Below are positions 11,794 to 22,595 of a stretch of 55,011 bases of DNA, piece by piece (the stretch's first letter is position 1; each line of letters starts with the position of its first letter). Source of the DNA: Ectocarpus siliculosus (Eukaryota > Sar > Phaeophyceae > Ectocarpales > Ectocarpaceae). A model generated the notes under the pieces. That model ran no database searches and was not told the DNA's origin. It was given only the letters and a program-made list of their open reading frames with translations. The position numbers and the translations under genes were made by a program. Location: positions 3,697,740 to 3,752,750 of the forward strand of contig FN649752.1 in assembly GCA_000310025.1 (NCBI GenBank). The letters run 5' to 3'.

Positions 11794-12096
11794 GTGGGGC
11801 CGGCATTACTGAACCAGGAGAGAGTCTGGGTAGGGGTCCCCTTAAAAGTCCCCAAAGCTCCTGTGTTCGATGGTTCGGACGTTTCGTACCCGTCATGGTC
11901 GCAGACTTTTCTGCTAAGTGCCCGCTACGACAACCTGTTGGAAGCGTTTACTTCTGAGACTGAGATTCCGATTGCAAGCTTTGAGTTCGACTTGACCCCC
12001 TCTGTACAGCAAGGATTAAGTATGGATGTGCTGCGCCAGGCAGAAAAGAGAACGGTGAGAAGTCTGACATGGTGCTATTTTCTCAAACGAGATTGA
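11794..12096 (+). pseudogene. copia gag fragment
   Basis: The frame contains VPKAPVFDGSDVSYPSWSQ followed by TFLLSARYDNLLEAF, the pattern of the N-terminal gag domain of copia elements (hydrophobic strand, F-D/G, W, LL-A). A preceding frame at 11447-11812 is Ser/Gly-rich and may be the gag N-terminus in another frame. It ends at a TGA at 12094-12096. Confidence 0.7.
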
Positions 12097-12614
12097 GCAA
12101 CTCGCATGATCTGACGTGTCTGGTAGCGTATTACGAAGTGATGCTGCTGGAGTGCTTGTCAAGTGATGATGTTGTCCGCAAATACTCTTAATATTGTGAG
12201 GAAGAACAGATGTGTCGAAGAATGGTGTAGCAGACACGGTTAATGTTTTCCACATGACAGACTCCCTCTTTAGCATTAAGGATGTGAAGTCTTGGTATTA
12301 GAACGCATGAGGGATTGATGGCGTGACTTGTGAAGTAGCACTGTCTGGAACCCTGGAGCAAGTGTTTGTGATTGCTGACAGCGAGTGTTCAGTAGAGTTG
12401 GAGAACGTTTGTACAACCTCTTGTCTCCCAGCGCATGCTTTGATGCTTTGATGGCAAGTTATGAAATATCTTGATGGTGTGATGGCTGCTTTCGACGGAA
12501 CAGTTTTTTTCAGAACTTCGATGTCATGATTGTTGCTACTGTGTATCGTCTGGGAGATGAATCAATTGGTTCGGTGTTAGCTGCCTTCACCCCTCTAGAC
12601 CCCAAAGCAACGAA

Positions 12615-13330
12615 GATGGATGTGAACGATTTTCATAAACGTTTATGGTAATTTTACATTGGTCTTTTCACATGAGGGATTGCTTCGTACAACTGCAAAG
12701 CGACTAGGTATTGAGTTGACTGGTGAAGTTCATGCGTGTACGGGATGTTCGATGTCGAAGGCATTCAAGGGGTTGCTCATGAAACTAAACGCAGATTAGA
12801 CCAAAAGTTGGGCAGATTTTTTGTTGACCTGGGAGGGCGGAAGGACGTTGCGTCCGTGGGGGGTAAACATTACCCCATGGTAGTGAAGGATGATTCACTA
12901 GACGTACATGGCTGTATTTCCTGAGAAATAAATCAGACGCTGGTGGTGCTTTCAGAAGTTTCCTTGCTAGAGTGCATCCTGATGAAAACCTTCCATCATT
13001 GGTTGAGATTGTTAGGTCCGACAATGGGGGGGCGTTTTTCGGAGGGGAATTGGTGTCAGTGTGCAACGAGCTCTTCACTAAGCAAGAGTCCCCCGGCTTA
13101 CAGTCCCCAATACAACGGTGATGCAGAGCGTGGTTTGGGATTGACTGAGGCAGCTGCCACGGCGGCTCGTATTCTGGCGAAGGTTTGGTTTGGGCATGTG
13201 CAGTTACCTAAGACTGACAGACTCTGGGCTGAGGCCATGCACTGAGCTTGCGAAGCACTTAACCACACAGCATATTCCGCTAACCCAGACAGCAAGTCAC
13301 TGTATGAGATGTGGTATGTCCTGCTAGACC
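12615..13330 (+). pseudogene. copia integrase fragment with catalytic triad readable
   Basis: Across shifting frames, the HHCC zinc region reads FHKRLW, FSHEGLLRTTAKRLGIEL and CTGCSMSK (12630-12760). The core domain follows with the three catalytic acids: FVDLGG near 12825, VRSDNGGAF near 13012-13040 and SPQYNGDAERG near 13105. The integrase would join element cDNA to host DNA. At least four frame changes or stops separate the motifs, so no functional protein is made. Confidence 0.8.
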
Positions 13331-14177
13331 GTATCCGTTTTTAAAACCGGCGTACTGTAGGTAGCAGCGACCGTCTAAGCTGCTGCCGAAGGGTGAGGCT
13401 TGCTTTTATGTCGGTCCTTCGAGAGACCACCCGCGTGACTGTCATAGTATACTTACGAGGGCTGGAACTACTCAAGAAACGAGGGATGTGACATGGGAGG
13501 CATTGCCGTCACAACTCCCTCCACCGCAACCATCTCTCTTGCCGGAGGTAGCAGGGGAAGGAGGGGAGGAAAGTGACGATGATGTAGAAGCTAAAGTATG
13601 GCCGCTTGTAGGAAGAGGAGTTCCCCACGTTCTTTTGCGACGTGATGATGCGGTCTCTGGCGAAGAAATCGATGAGGCTGGCAGTGTTGATGCAGGCAGT
13701 GTAGGCCAATCCCCCTCCGTGCCATCTGCGCCCGCGAACAACTCCCCCAGTAGTGCAGCTCCCCCCGTGTCTTCTCCAGCAGCAGAGTTTGCCGATCAGG
13801 GAGAGCAGGGAGGGGCGGGGACAGGGGAGACAGAATCGGCGGGTCCGGGAGGGCAGGAGGTCGAGTCAGAAGGTCAGGAAGGTTTGGATGAAGAGTTAGT
13901 GGAGCCAGAAGGGCAGGAGGTAGAATCGGAGACACTTCCCCCTGCTACGCACGTACCATCCAATCGTCGTGCGCAGCATGAGCTTGTTAGTTACAACACT
14001 GTTGCAAATCAGAATGATGAAGTTAGAAGTGGTAGGACCCGTGCGCAAACTCGGGCCGTAAACCAGCAGGGCGTATCCGGCCTCAGGGCCGCTCTGGGAC
14101 CTGTCTCCGCACCTGAAATTGTAGAAGCACTGTTAGTGGAGCAGAGAGCGTCTGATACTGTGGAACTGCCGAGATAA

Positions 14178-15290
14178 CTCTTTCACGATGTAGAGACAGA
14201 GCCTGATAGCTACCGAGAAGCTCGCCAGTCAAAGCATGCCGCGATCTGGGACAAAGCCATGTCTGCAGAGTTTGAAGGCTTGTTTAAGAGCAGGAACATT
14301 CGCGTTAGCAGTAATGGCTCCGATAGGCTGTCACGTGGTAGATGCTAGATGGGTCAATCAATGGAAAGCAGACGAAACAGGCTAGATAGTGAAGGCCAAC
14401 GCTAGGCGTGTAGCGAAGGGCTTCAAGCATAAGCATGGTGTGGATTATCTTTAGACTTCCTCGCCTCCTGCAAATGCCGTATCGGCTCGTTTGTTGGTAG
14501 CATTGGCGTGCAAGTACAACTTGGAATTACTCCACTTTGACATTAAGCAAGCGTTTGTTCAGTCGGAATTGGATTATGAGGTGTTCATGAAGTTGCCTCC
14601 TGGCTGCGAGTCGATGTCCGGAAAGGTCGTATGTTTAGACAAGAGTTGTAGGACTGAGGCAGGTATCTAGAACATTTCACAAGAGACTAGTGTCGGACCT
14701 GACGAGGATTGGTTTTGAGCAGTCTCTGTCTGACCTGTGTGTTCTCCGTTTCATGGTGGAGGACGAGGTGATGGGTACGGTCGCGATTCATGTGGATGAC
14801 ATTCTGTATGCAGGAATTGAGAGGCTTGCCAAGATGGTTGTGGAAGCGCTCGGTGACTCTCTTCCCACGAAGAATTTGGGCGAAGTCAAGTTCTTTCTTG
14901 GTTGCGCATTTATTCGCGAGCACGAGGCCGGCACGATTGAGATTTCAAGAGAGTTACATCAGGAGTGTTCTCGAGAGATTCAATATTTGTCGCACCAGCT
15001 CGATCCCCGCTTCCCCTGATAACGCTTACAGGTCCGTGATGGAGGATGAGGAGGCAGGGGATGTGCCGTTCCTAGAGGTGGTGGGGAGCCTGATGTGGAT
15101 CGCCAACCAGACGAGGCCCAAAATCTCAAATGCTGTGCGGGCAGTGGCGAGGCACTCTCATGAACCAAAGAAAAGCCACTGGAAGGCGGCCCAGAAGATT
15201 CTGAAGTATCTTCTGGAAACGGCACATCAAACTTTGAAGTGCTACGGTAGACGTAGGAACGTTGGTGTACGTAGACGCAGACTTCGCTAG
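14178..15290 (+). pseudogene. copia reverse transcriptase fragment
   Basis: Motifs in order: AAIWDKAMSAEFEGL (14240-14290); VVDARWVNQWKADETG then a stop (14335-14382); ARRVAKGFKHKHGVDYL (14402-14450); LLHFDIKQAFVQSELDYEVF (14530-14590), with the first catalytic Asp; and HVDDILYAG (14790-14815), with His where the family usually has Tyr before VDD. The connection segment VVGSLMWIANQTRPKISNAV follows near 15080. In-frame stops and at least two shifts break it. Confidence 0.85.
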
Positions 15291-15718
15291 CAAGGCCACT
15301 GACCGTAGATCAGTTTCTAGAGCATTAGTTCTTGTAGCTGACTGTCTTGTTGCTTGGATTTCTAGGACGCAGAAATGTGTTTCATTGTCGACGTCTGAAG
15401 CAGAGTACATTGCGATGGGCGATGGTGTGAAGGAAGCTCTGTTTGTCAACGGAACGCTAGAGTTCTTAAGGCCTAGTGAGAAAGTTGGTAAGGTTCAGGT
15501 ACTTGAGGACAACGAGGGTGCGTTTGCGCTTGCTGAGGATCCCCTTAGCTCGTGTAACAGTACGCACATAGGCGTGAGGCACCACTTTCTTAGGAATTGG
15601 CAGAGGAAGGAGTGTTAGCAGTCAGTCACGTTTCTAGCGAAGAACAGCATGCAGACATCCTGACGAAGGCTTTGCCGAGAAACCGTTTTGAGGTTCATCG
15701 TGATTTTGCCCTAGGTTC
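15262..15718 (+). pseudogene. copia RNase H and 3' end of pol
   Basis: The frame begins VYVDADFASKATDRRSVSRA, holding the first catalytic Asp, and continues through KCVSLSTSEAEYIAMGDGVK with the catalytic Glu and then LEDNEGAFALA with an Asp. The last conserved block IGVRHHFLRNW lies near 15570. A stop at 15616-15618 is followed in another frame by VSHVSSEEQHADILTKALPR, the usual copia C-terminus. RNase H removes the RNA strand during reverse transcription. Confidence 0.85.
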
Positions 15719-15760
15719 GAGATCTGAGAGTAGGATCTATCGTGCTTTTGTTTTGATTTT

Positions 15761-17700
15761 TCTGATGTATATTTGGTCTGGTCGAGACAACAGCCCCAAG
15801 GAGGGTATTCGTAGATAGCGGCCGTGTATCGACTGCTAGCGTAGAACAATCTTATTGGATAGTTTGAGTCTCGGGACTGTCAAGCTGCAGCGTCGCTGTG
15901 TAGTCACATATTATGAGAATATTGTGGAATGTTCTTGGTCCTTTCTCTTTGGCTGTAGGAGTGTTCTTCTTGGATACCGAAGGCGTGTGATACGCAGGAA
16001 AGTGCATTGGTCCGTGTTCGGTGTGTATGGGTGATCGGGCGGATGCCCAAGCGTGATGCTGCTGGGTTGCTGTGCACCCACCCAGCCCACTCTACCTTTT
16101 GACCTGTTCTCCTGGACCAAGATCTCATCACTGCAACATCTTTTCCCCACGAGTTTACCAACCGCGCGGGGCGCGGGGCGCGGGGCAAACAACAAGTTCT
16201 GTTTTCAGTTTTCATTCCGTTCGAGGAGGCGTTTATGGTTCGTATTCCCAACCCATGAGAAAAGAGCCAGTACCAGCGACGTTAGGCCGCCTTAACGCGC
16301 ACCGCCGGTGTCTCGCGAGCCCCACACGTAACGAGTAATGCACCGACGAGTCCTCTGCATGCCATGCAGAAAGTGCAAGAAAACATCGCTGTCCCAGCAG
16401 AGAAAAACGAACGCGAGCGAGCACCAAAAAAGTTGCAATCCTCAATGCATATCAAGTTGCTCGCGGATTTTGTCTGTAGAAGAAAATGGGTATGGTGCTA
16501 AAGAAATTCCCCAGTCACCGTTCGTTTTCGTGGTGACGTTGTAAACAGTCGTCGTCCCGGTCGACGCTCAGCCAGTCAGTCACACTACCTTCTAACCGTG
16601 GCCATAAGCCAAGTACCCCAAGGATGTTTATCGCGTAAGAATACACCTGTTGGGCACAAACGAAACACACCAAAAAGGCCGTATAGTTCCCGATATACAT
16701 TTAACTAGGGTTATTTAACTAGGGTTAAGGATTGGCCCCCCGCCCCCCAATGGGGCTGGGGGCCAACATCCAGGACGGATGGTGGTGAGTGTCCGGAAGG
16801 GACGAAAGAAGAAGAAAAGGGGAGAAGATTCGTTGGGGCGGGAAGAAGGGACGGTGTTGGGAGAGGCAAGAAAGTGGTGAAGAATTTCGGCACTCGACGA
16901 GCGCGCGGTCCCGTCGGGGGTGAAAGGGAAATGTCAGTCCGTAGTCTTGTCTCTATCGGAATCGAAAAAAAGCCGAAAAATCGAGGTGTACGTTATGTAC
17001 GTACATAACGATGGAGAAGGCCGACGAGGAAGGTACGAAGAGAGGAAATTGCACCCCACGTTCGAAGTCGGTGTGAAAACCGCCGCAAGGAAGGAGTGCG
17101 GAGGGAACAAAAAAAAAAACGGAGACGTCGCCGTTTGCGTCGTGGAACGATCCTTCCGTATAACGCAGGTACTCACCAATGCAAGACAAAGAGGTAAAAT
17201 ACCCATCGTGAAAGTCAAAGCGCAGGTCATAACTGCATACATATATAGATATGATTCATGCGCGCGGAGAAGTTTCCACGGAGACTTATCAACAAGCAAG
17301 AAGTTTGAAGGCCGGCTGAGCAGGTTTGAAGCCACAAACACTTCAGCGACGATGGCAAGCGCAACGTCAAAACTTCACAGGAAGAAAAGCGCATATAAGA
17401 AAAGTGCATACAAAAAAAAAAAGGCCGGATGCCGACCTGTGGCTCTCTCGGAATGAAGGGATTCCCACAATTTCCAACAGTAGTACGGACATCTGAAGTT
17501 ACTGGGTAGAGACAGATCGGAACGGTTTTTCATGTGAAGACAACAACAACAACAACAATGATGAAGGTCGACCCGTCCTGCGTCGTTCGGTGTAAAATGA
17601 TAAATGCGAAAGGTGGACTGCGTAAAGATCCAGCGGTCTTTTTCGGCAGTGGCAAAGAAATATGCAACCACATGTCGCAAAAAAAAAAAGTTGAGCGGGA
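15761..17700. other. Intergenic stretch with small repeats and a palindrome
   Basis: No protein family is recognisable. A 178-residue plus frame (16920-17456) is Lys/Arg-rich with no domain and is overlapped by a 135-residue minus frame; I do not call it a gene. Two copies of TTTAACTAGGGTTA lie at 16700-16727. A perfect 20-bp palindrome lies at 16991-17010. Confidence 0.5.
16991..17010. repeat. Perfect 20-bp palindrome
   Basis: CGTTATGTACGTACATAACG equals its own reverse complement. It stands alone in AT-moderate sequence, and related ACGTACATACAT sequence occurs near 3806. It could be a binding site or chance; nothing else supports a function. Confidence 0.8.
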
Positions 17701-17729
17701 TACTCTAGTAAATAGAACACCGCCTTCTC

Positions 17730-17893
17730 TGTTGTTGCAGGCAGGTTTGCTTCCACAACCCGGAACCCAACCCACTCTTGTATTTCGGCCTATAAGACTC
17801 CAATCGACGCAAGCACCGGTAGGAGAGTGCGTAGAAGATGCCGTGACAGCACAACTCCACTCTCCTACGACATCTATGTACAGTAGTACTGCT
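17730..17893 (+). repeat. Direct repeat, copy 1 of 2
   Basis: It shares an ordered series of blocks with 18484-18655: TTGC(C/T)TCCACAACCC, TGTAT(T/C)TCG(G/A)CCTA, AGACTCCAAT, GTGCGT(A/G)GAAGATGC, GACA(G/C)CACAACT and CATGTACAGT-like ends. Copy 1 directly abuts the SINE at 17896-18210. Confidence 0.7.
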
Positions 17894-17895
17894 GT

Positions 17896-18210
17896 CGTTG
17901 TTTTGTTATTTTTTCTTGTCTTCACTTCAAATCAGCGCTCACAGCACTAGTGCCGTTTACTCCAACCCGTGGTCACACAGAAGAGCCCATCTCTACCCTC
18001 CCCTCCTGCGGTACTTTGCCTTCGATTTTTAATGCGAGAAGAGTTCAGCACTCTCTTCCCTCTGTGTACACACGAACTAGCGCTATCCACTGGGCCAGAA
18101 GCGGAAGCGAGAGAAAAACTCACTTTGCAAGAATACTCGCTTACGCCGGGATTCGAACCCCTGACCTGACCTCTAGAAGGTTTCGAGGCTACCAACTAGA
18201 CCACCGGGGC
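17896..18210 (-). mobile_element. tRNA-derived SINE, copy 1
   Basis: Read on the minus strand from 18210, it starts GCCCCGG, then an A box (TGGTCTAGTTGG) and a B box (GGTTCGAATCC at 18150-18160), spaced as in a tRNA gene. About 240 bp of non-tRNA body follow, ending in GCTGTGAGCGCTGATTTGAA and an A-rich tail (AAGAAAAAATAAC). The acceptor 3' half does not pair with the 5' half, so it is a tRNA-like head, not a tRNA gene. The copy at 31872-32188 has the same head, body and tail in the same orientation. Such elements are transcribed by RNA polymerase III and moved by a partner LINE. Confidence 0.85.
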
Positions 18211-18483
18211 AACCGGTTGTAGCACCATGTGGAAGATCTCCGAGGGGTCCTCCTGCGCGGTAACGACAACATGGCGAGAGCTCTACGTGTACGTGTCGTC
18301 GACACATGTCGAAGCCGCGCGACACACGAACGGATGTTTGCATCTCACTGTACTATGGTTCGCCATGGCAGGAAGCATCCCATCAAGTTAGTTAGGTCGT
18401 TGCGGTAGTACGCGGACGTCGTTCGGCGTCTAGTCCATACTGCTGTTGCAAAAACACAGCAGTAGTCGAGCTATGTATGAAAT

Positions 18484-18655
18484 GTTTTGCGCTGGTTCAC
18501 TTTTGCCTCCACAACCCGAGAATCCCACTGCTGTATCTCGACCTACAAGACTCCAATGGACAAACCAGCACTGGCAGAAGTGCGTGGAAGATGCTGACAC
18601 AGCACAACTGAGTCGACACTCGTACGACTTCCATGTACAGTCGGCGTCTGGTCCA
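18484..18655 (+). repeat. Direct repeat, copy 2 of 2
   Basis: It pairs with 17730-17893, about 755 bp upstream. Its end (GGCGTCTGGTCCATAC near 18640) also resembles GGCGTCTAGTCCATAC near 18430, so a shorter nested duplication exists. Confidence 0.65.
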
Positions 18656-18849
18656 TACAGCTGTAGAAATACAAAAATCGAGCCATCTTTTTTTTATTTT
18701 CTTCTATACTAATAAACAAGAAATTGTGTCACGTCACGACGACCATCCTGTGAGTATATATATAACATGATATGATGTTTCACAATTCGTTGACGTAGAC
18801 TGTCACGACGAATGAAATCATCCTATTTAGTTCCTAGATGATATTCGAC

Positions 18850-19550
18850 TTTTTTTCATACCAAATTCGAAAAGAGAGACGGCGAACCGGTGAAGAGGAG
18901 AGAAACCGTGCGCGCGCATCGTCGCACAGGGTCACACACTTCTCCTGGCGTATGCAGCATGGTGGCGCATCGGCGCGCCGTATGCGCTTTCGTGGTATCG
19001 TGACTTCGGTCGCATTGTTGGTAACTCACTCGGCCCACACGTACTTTCATGACTAAACCACCTTTAAAATGAATACATGATGCCGTTGGTTGCTGCTACG
19101 CCGACCCTTCCATTCAACATGTTCCGACATTGCTCGAAAAGCAAAACAAGAGCGATCCAAGACAGGAATATTGAAGGCGAACTGGTCAAGAGGGTCGAAA
19201 CACCGAGTGTGGTCGTACTTTCCTCTGGCGTCATATGCAACTTGCTCGCTCGTCCACTCATATCACCGTATGCGTGCGCTTGATGGACTTTAACGTGGTG
19301 GAAACTCACTCAGTCCATACACACTTTCATCAAGCCACCGCCTGACATGATGATGAACGTTTTGCCGTTGGTTACTACTTCCAAATGGACTTTGAGATTC
19401 GCTTGTGTGCCGACATTGATTGATCGAGATACCTTTTGCAACGAACAAGACAGGAAGATAGAAGGCGAATCGGTCGAGAAGGCCGAAACAGCGAGCATGG
19501 TCGCACACTTAATTCTGGCGCAACATGTCGCAACACGTGCACTCTAGATT
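18850..19550 (+). repeat. Tandem array of about three diverged 210-270-bp units
   Basis: Each unit contains an AGA(C/T)-GGCGAA(C/T)-GGT segment (18875, 19165, 19450), then GTCGCACA- or GGTCGTAC-like sequence, TTCCTCTGGCGT- or TTCTCCTGGCGT-like sequence, and CACTC(A/G)G(T/C)CCA(T/C)AC followed by CACTTTCAT (19030, 19310). The units also share TGCCGTTGGTT (19081, 19362). Open frames cross the array, but the units do not keep one frame, so I do not call coding. Confidence 0.65.
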
Positions 19551-19599
19551 GAGGTCGGCCTTTGAGACATGTTTGGGCAAGGAAGGGTGGGGGAATCAG

Positions 19600-20400
19600 A
19601 ATAAGAGGACGACAAAATGAATTTAGGTCGGAAAGAGTGAAGCTTAGCTTCTGATGAAAGAAAGTAAGATAGATTATTTGCTGACTGAGGCAACTGAGGA
19701 GAAGTGAAGATTCATTTCTCTGAAATCCATTGAGCCAGGGGTGCGGAACGCCCCACTGGCCAACAACCTGACATTCCTTTTTCCGAAAGGTTTACACAAC
19801 AGTCTAACTGGAGAAGTGAGATATATGTCTCCGAAACCCATTGAGCGAGGTGGCCGGAAGCCCCACCGACCAACTTGCTTGATGATTCTTATATTCCGAC
19901 ACTGTTTCTATCAAGTAGGAGCACAGGAGTGAGAGACTTATTTTTTCATGAGTGGTTCCAAAGATGAACAGAAGAGCGACAGCAAGACGGCAAAGCAGTA
20001 AAGACGCGAGCAAAAGCATCGTCGCACATTATTCGTTGTGTCTGCTGCTGCGCGCGGACGGGGGTGAACTTGGGCGAAGGGGTATAACTCTCGCGACAGG
20101 CCCGATCGAGGTATACTCAAGGTATCGCGAAACGGCCGCCGTTGCTCGACATCGGTCTGTTGATTCTACCAAGCTGACCAACGATGAGAACAGGAAGACG
20201 GGGAAACATGGTCGAGCAGGGCCGGACGCTTGTGACCTACGCTACTGAACGCGGAAGTCTATCAAACTTGGCGATGGATCACGAATGAATTGGGATGGCC
20301 GAGATTGGCTTGTTGTTAGAAACGGTGCTGCAAGGGTAGGGGAATCGGAAAAAGGGCGACAAATATGAAGTTAGGTCGGAGAGACTGCAGCTCAGAAACG
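19600..20400 (+). repeat. Nested direct repeats: a 111-bp tandem pair within an 750-bp pair
   Basis: Inner pair: CTCTGAAATCCATTGAG (19718) and CTCCGAAACCCATTGAG (19829), each followed by GGAA(C/G)-GCCCCAC and GACCAAC or GGCCAAC. Outer pair: GGGGAATC(A/G)GAA followed by GACGACAAAATGAATTTAGG near 19600-19630, and by GCGACAAATATGAAGTTAGG near 20340-20375. The 92-residue plus frame at 20423-20701 just downstream matches nothing I know. Confidence 0.6.
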
Positions 20401-20401
20401 A

Positions 20402-21277
20402 AACAACAGAAATCACAAACGTGTGACGACACCAGATCCTCTTCGTAGGCTCAAACGCCCCGTCCGCCGTCCGGATGGCGGAGCAGACAAGGCCTCTTGT
20501 CGGCCATATGTAGGAGGCCGAAACTCCTCAAACTCGGGGAGGTGTGTGAGTTTTCGTCCTACTTACTATGGCGACAATCCTCCCATTTTTCGTGGCGAGA
20601 CGTGTAATACAGTGCAACGGTATTACACACACTTGGCAGTGTATGTAGAGTACCGTGTGTTCTTCGTGCAACTGCAACCATCCAGGATCACACAGCAGTA
20701 GGGGGCAAACACCAGGGCTTTATTTTTTTTCTATTTATTTTCGTGCCCCAACTTCCTCCTGCGGTGCGTGGAAGGGGTCATGATTTATGTGCGATCCTCC
20801 ACCAAACCATACTCGAGACACCGCGAGGTTTGCACTAAATAAATACAGTAGCTCGATATCAGCTTTTGAGATCAGGTTGGGCAAGAGGTGGGGGATAGAA
20901 TGAAAGTCCGGAACACTGGTCGAACAAGCTGTGACAAGCTGAATGAAGCTGTGAAGCTTCAGAACATAGCGTCAGAACTAGCCCAAGGGTCCTCGACACT
21001 CTATACTTCAAGCATCCAAAATCTGACTTGATACAACTGTCTATTCCCAGAAATCGTGTTCCGTGGTGCATGGACCTTGAGTTACAGATGAAAATCTGTT
21101 CGTTGATGTTGTTGCAGTTGTCTTCATTGAAAAAGTACCACTTCATAAAAATACCATGCCGATCTCTGCTCAGGATACTACGCTAGTCCAACCTTTTTCA
21201 ACTGGATTGGGCATCTTGCGTGGTTGCAGGTTTAACCTCCAACCAAAACGGCACATAATTATGAACCACCTACCCGT
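20402..21277. other. Intergenic stretch between the tandem arrays and the Crypton-like element
   Basis: The plus frame 20423-20701 (92 residues, basic N-terminus) and the minus frame 20859-21146 lack recognisable motifs. I see no other structure here. Confidence 0.5.
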
Positions 21278-22595
21278 CAACATGTCAAAAAAATAAACGC
21301 CATTGGGATGAAATGAGGCCTCCTGCTACGAAAAGCCTGGAGACTCCACCCAGGGTTACTACCCCCGCGTTGACGTCCCTCGTCTCGTCAACGCGGCAGT
21401 CGCGCAGAGAGTAATTACCCCAGTAAATAAAATCAAATACAGCGTAGTTGGACGGGTGGGACGGCTGTTATTCTTACCGTACTTTTCCCTCCGTTAGGGT
21501 TGGGAAGGCTTGTCACGAGTGGGCGCTCTCTTCAAGCCTTTGTCGCAGATCATCTGTTCTCATCCACGGAACCCCTTCGTGGTTCCATGATTTCGACATT
21601 ATTTCACTGCGGAATAGTTGTCGACGATGTAGAGTTTGGGATGAAATGAGGCCTCCTGACACGGCGTGGGACCCACCCATACTTCATGTTTTGACCTGTG
21701 TTATCATTCCCTGTCGTTGCCTGAATTGATCCCCACACTTCTCCATCGACGACCCCGCTACCGTAAGTCATTGCTCTTCATTATCCGAAAGCCGAAAAAC
21801 GTTCAGTAAAGCCTTCTTGCAACGGGAGATCGACGGTCTCCATGTACAACCGTTCCTGCTCCTGTTGGCTCTGGGTTCGCCTTCGCTTAGCTGCGACTTC
21901 TCCCCCTTGGATCGTGGGCCCTACATATCGCTGTGCCACCCCCCGCGTCTTCCATCCCACAAAATCCATGAGGACTTCTACCGCCGTCCCCGCTAGCGTT
22001 TGGCTTACCGCTCCTCCTACCCGGAACGAGTGCATGGTAAACTGACCGCCTGCATCGCCCAGGCGACCGTTCCGAATATGGGCTTGTAAAGAGGCGGTCA
22101 TACGCGCCGCCGACCACTGTGACGACCACCGCGAACCGTCGGCGTTGACCTCGGGAAATAGGTACCCCTCCCGCATGTTCCATCCTGCTGACTTGGCTGC
22201 TATGCCAAACCCTTGTATCGCCCGCAACGGGCATAGCTCGGTACATTGACGATCTCGTCGAACTACTACCGCGTGCGACGAGCTTCGGAGGGTCTTGCCG
22301 AAATGAAAATTGAAAATCATCCCCGTTCCGTCAGGAAGGTGCAAGACTTGTGCCGCCAACGCGCACGCCAGATCGAATCCTCGTTGCATCGTGTGGAAGG
22401 CGGTGACAAACAGCGCAATGTCTCGGCTACGGGCTACCCGCGCGCCCACAGTATGCAAGTGACTCGCGGTGTTGCGCATGTATCGCACCAGACGTAGAAG
22501 TAGCGGGGCTAGCATCGGTCGGGCTTGCTTGACGGTAACCCCCACCCTGCGCTGTTCTACTTGAACCCACAACATGTCGAAAAATAAACGCCATT
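21278..22595 (-). mobile_element. Crypton-like YR element bounded by a 26-27-bp direct repeat
   Basis: The recombinase frame (21781-22575) lies between two near-identical direct repeats, CAACATGTC(A/G)AAAAA then TAAACGCCATT, at 21278-21304 and 22570-22595 (one substitution, one indel). The right copy overlaps the start codon of the recombinase. Next to the left copy, a 21-bp sequence (GGGATGAAATGAGG then CCTCCTG) at 21305-21325 recurs exactly at 21638-21658. Whether these are element ends, recombination sites or older local duplications cannot be settled from one copy. Confidence 0.5.
21781..22575 (-). CDS. Crypton-like tyrosine recombinase, intact 264-residue frame
   Basis: The protein has the signature of the phage-integrase/tyrosine recombinase fold, which cuts and rejoins DNA through a covalent Tyr-DNA link. 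Catalytic residues in order: Arg in FHTMQRGFDLA (about residue 65); a Lys in FHFGKT (about 93); H-x-x-R in MHSFRVGG (about 180); Trp in FVGWKTRG (about 204); and the nucleophile Tyr in AQRYVG (about 213). A basic tail AAKRRRTQSQQ follows. An in-frame TAA lies seven codons upstream of the ATG at 22575, so this is the only start in the open frame. The N-terminal core-binding domain is short, so an upstream exon or a 5' truncation is possible. No RT or RNase H adjoins it, which fits a DNA-only YR transposon (Crypton) more than DIRS. It is the only transposon gene in the window with an undamaged frame. YR identity is firm; Crypton assignment is likely but not proven. Confidence 0.85.
   Translation of the reverse strand: MLWVQVEQRRVGVTVKQARPMLAPLLLRLVRYMRNTASHLHTVGARVARSRDIALFVTAFHTMQRGFDLACALAAQVLHLPDGTGMIFNFHFGKTLRSSSHAVVVRRDRQCTELCPLRAIQGFGIAAKSAGWNMREGYLFPEVNADGSRWSSQWSAARMTASLQAHIRNGRLGDAGGQFTMHSFRVGGAVSQTLAGTAVEVLMDFVGWKTRGVAQRYVGPTIQGGEVAAKRRRTQSQQEQERLYMETVDLPLQEGFTERFSAFG

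Larger units (their letters stand above)
11447..15760 (+). mobile_element. Degenerate Ty1/copia retrotransposon, LTRs not found
   Basis: The order gag, integrase, RT, RNase H is diagnostic of the Ty1/copia superfamily. Every domain is still recognisable, but the reading frame is broken by many stops and shifts, so the copy is dead. Domain positions are given in separate entries. The segment 13488-14177 is open for 229 residues between integrase and RT and is Glu/Gly/Pro-rich, as expected of the variable linker there. Sequence after 15760 has no partner upstream of gag, so LTRs are lost, too diverged, or the 5' part is truncated. The protease active site was not found in the heavily damaged 12100-12600. 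Confidence 0.85.

Noticed and set aside
16700-16727. Interstitial telomere repeat
   Set aside because: Only two copies of TTTAACTAGGGTTA, not a TTAGGG or TTTAGGG array; too short to call.
18138-18210. A genuine tRNA gene
   Set aside because: A and B boxes are good, but the acceptor stem does not pair at the 3' side and a second copy carries the same non-tRNA body and tail, so it is a SINE head.
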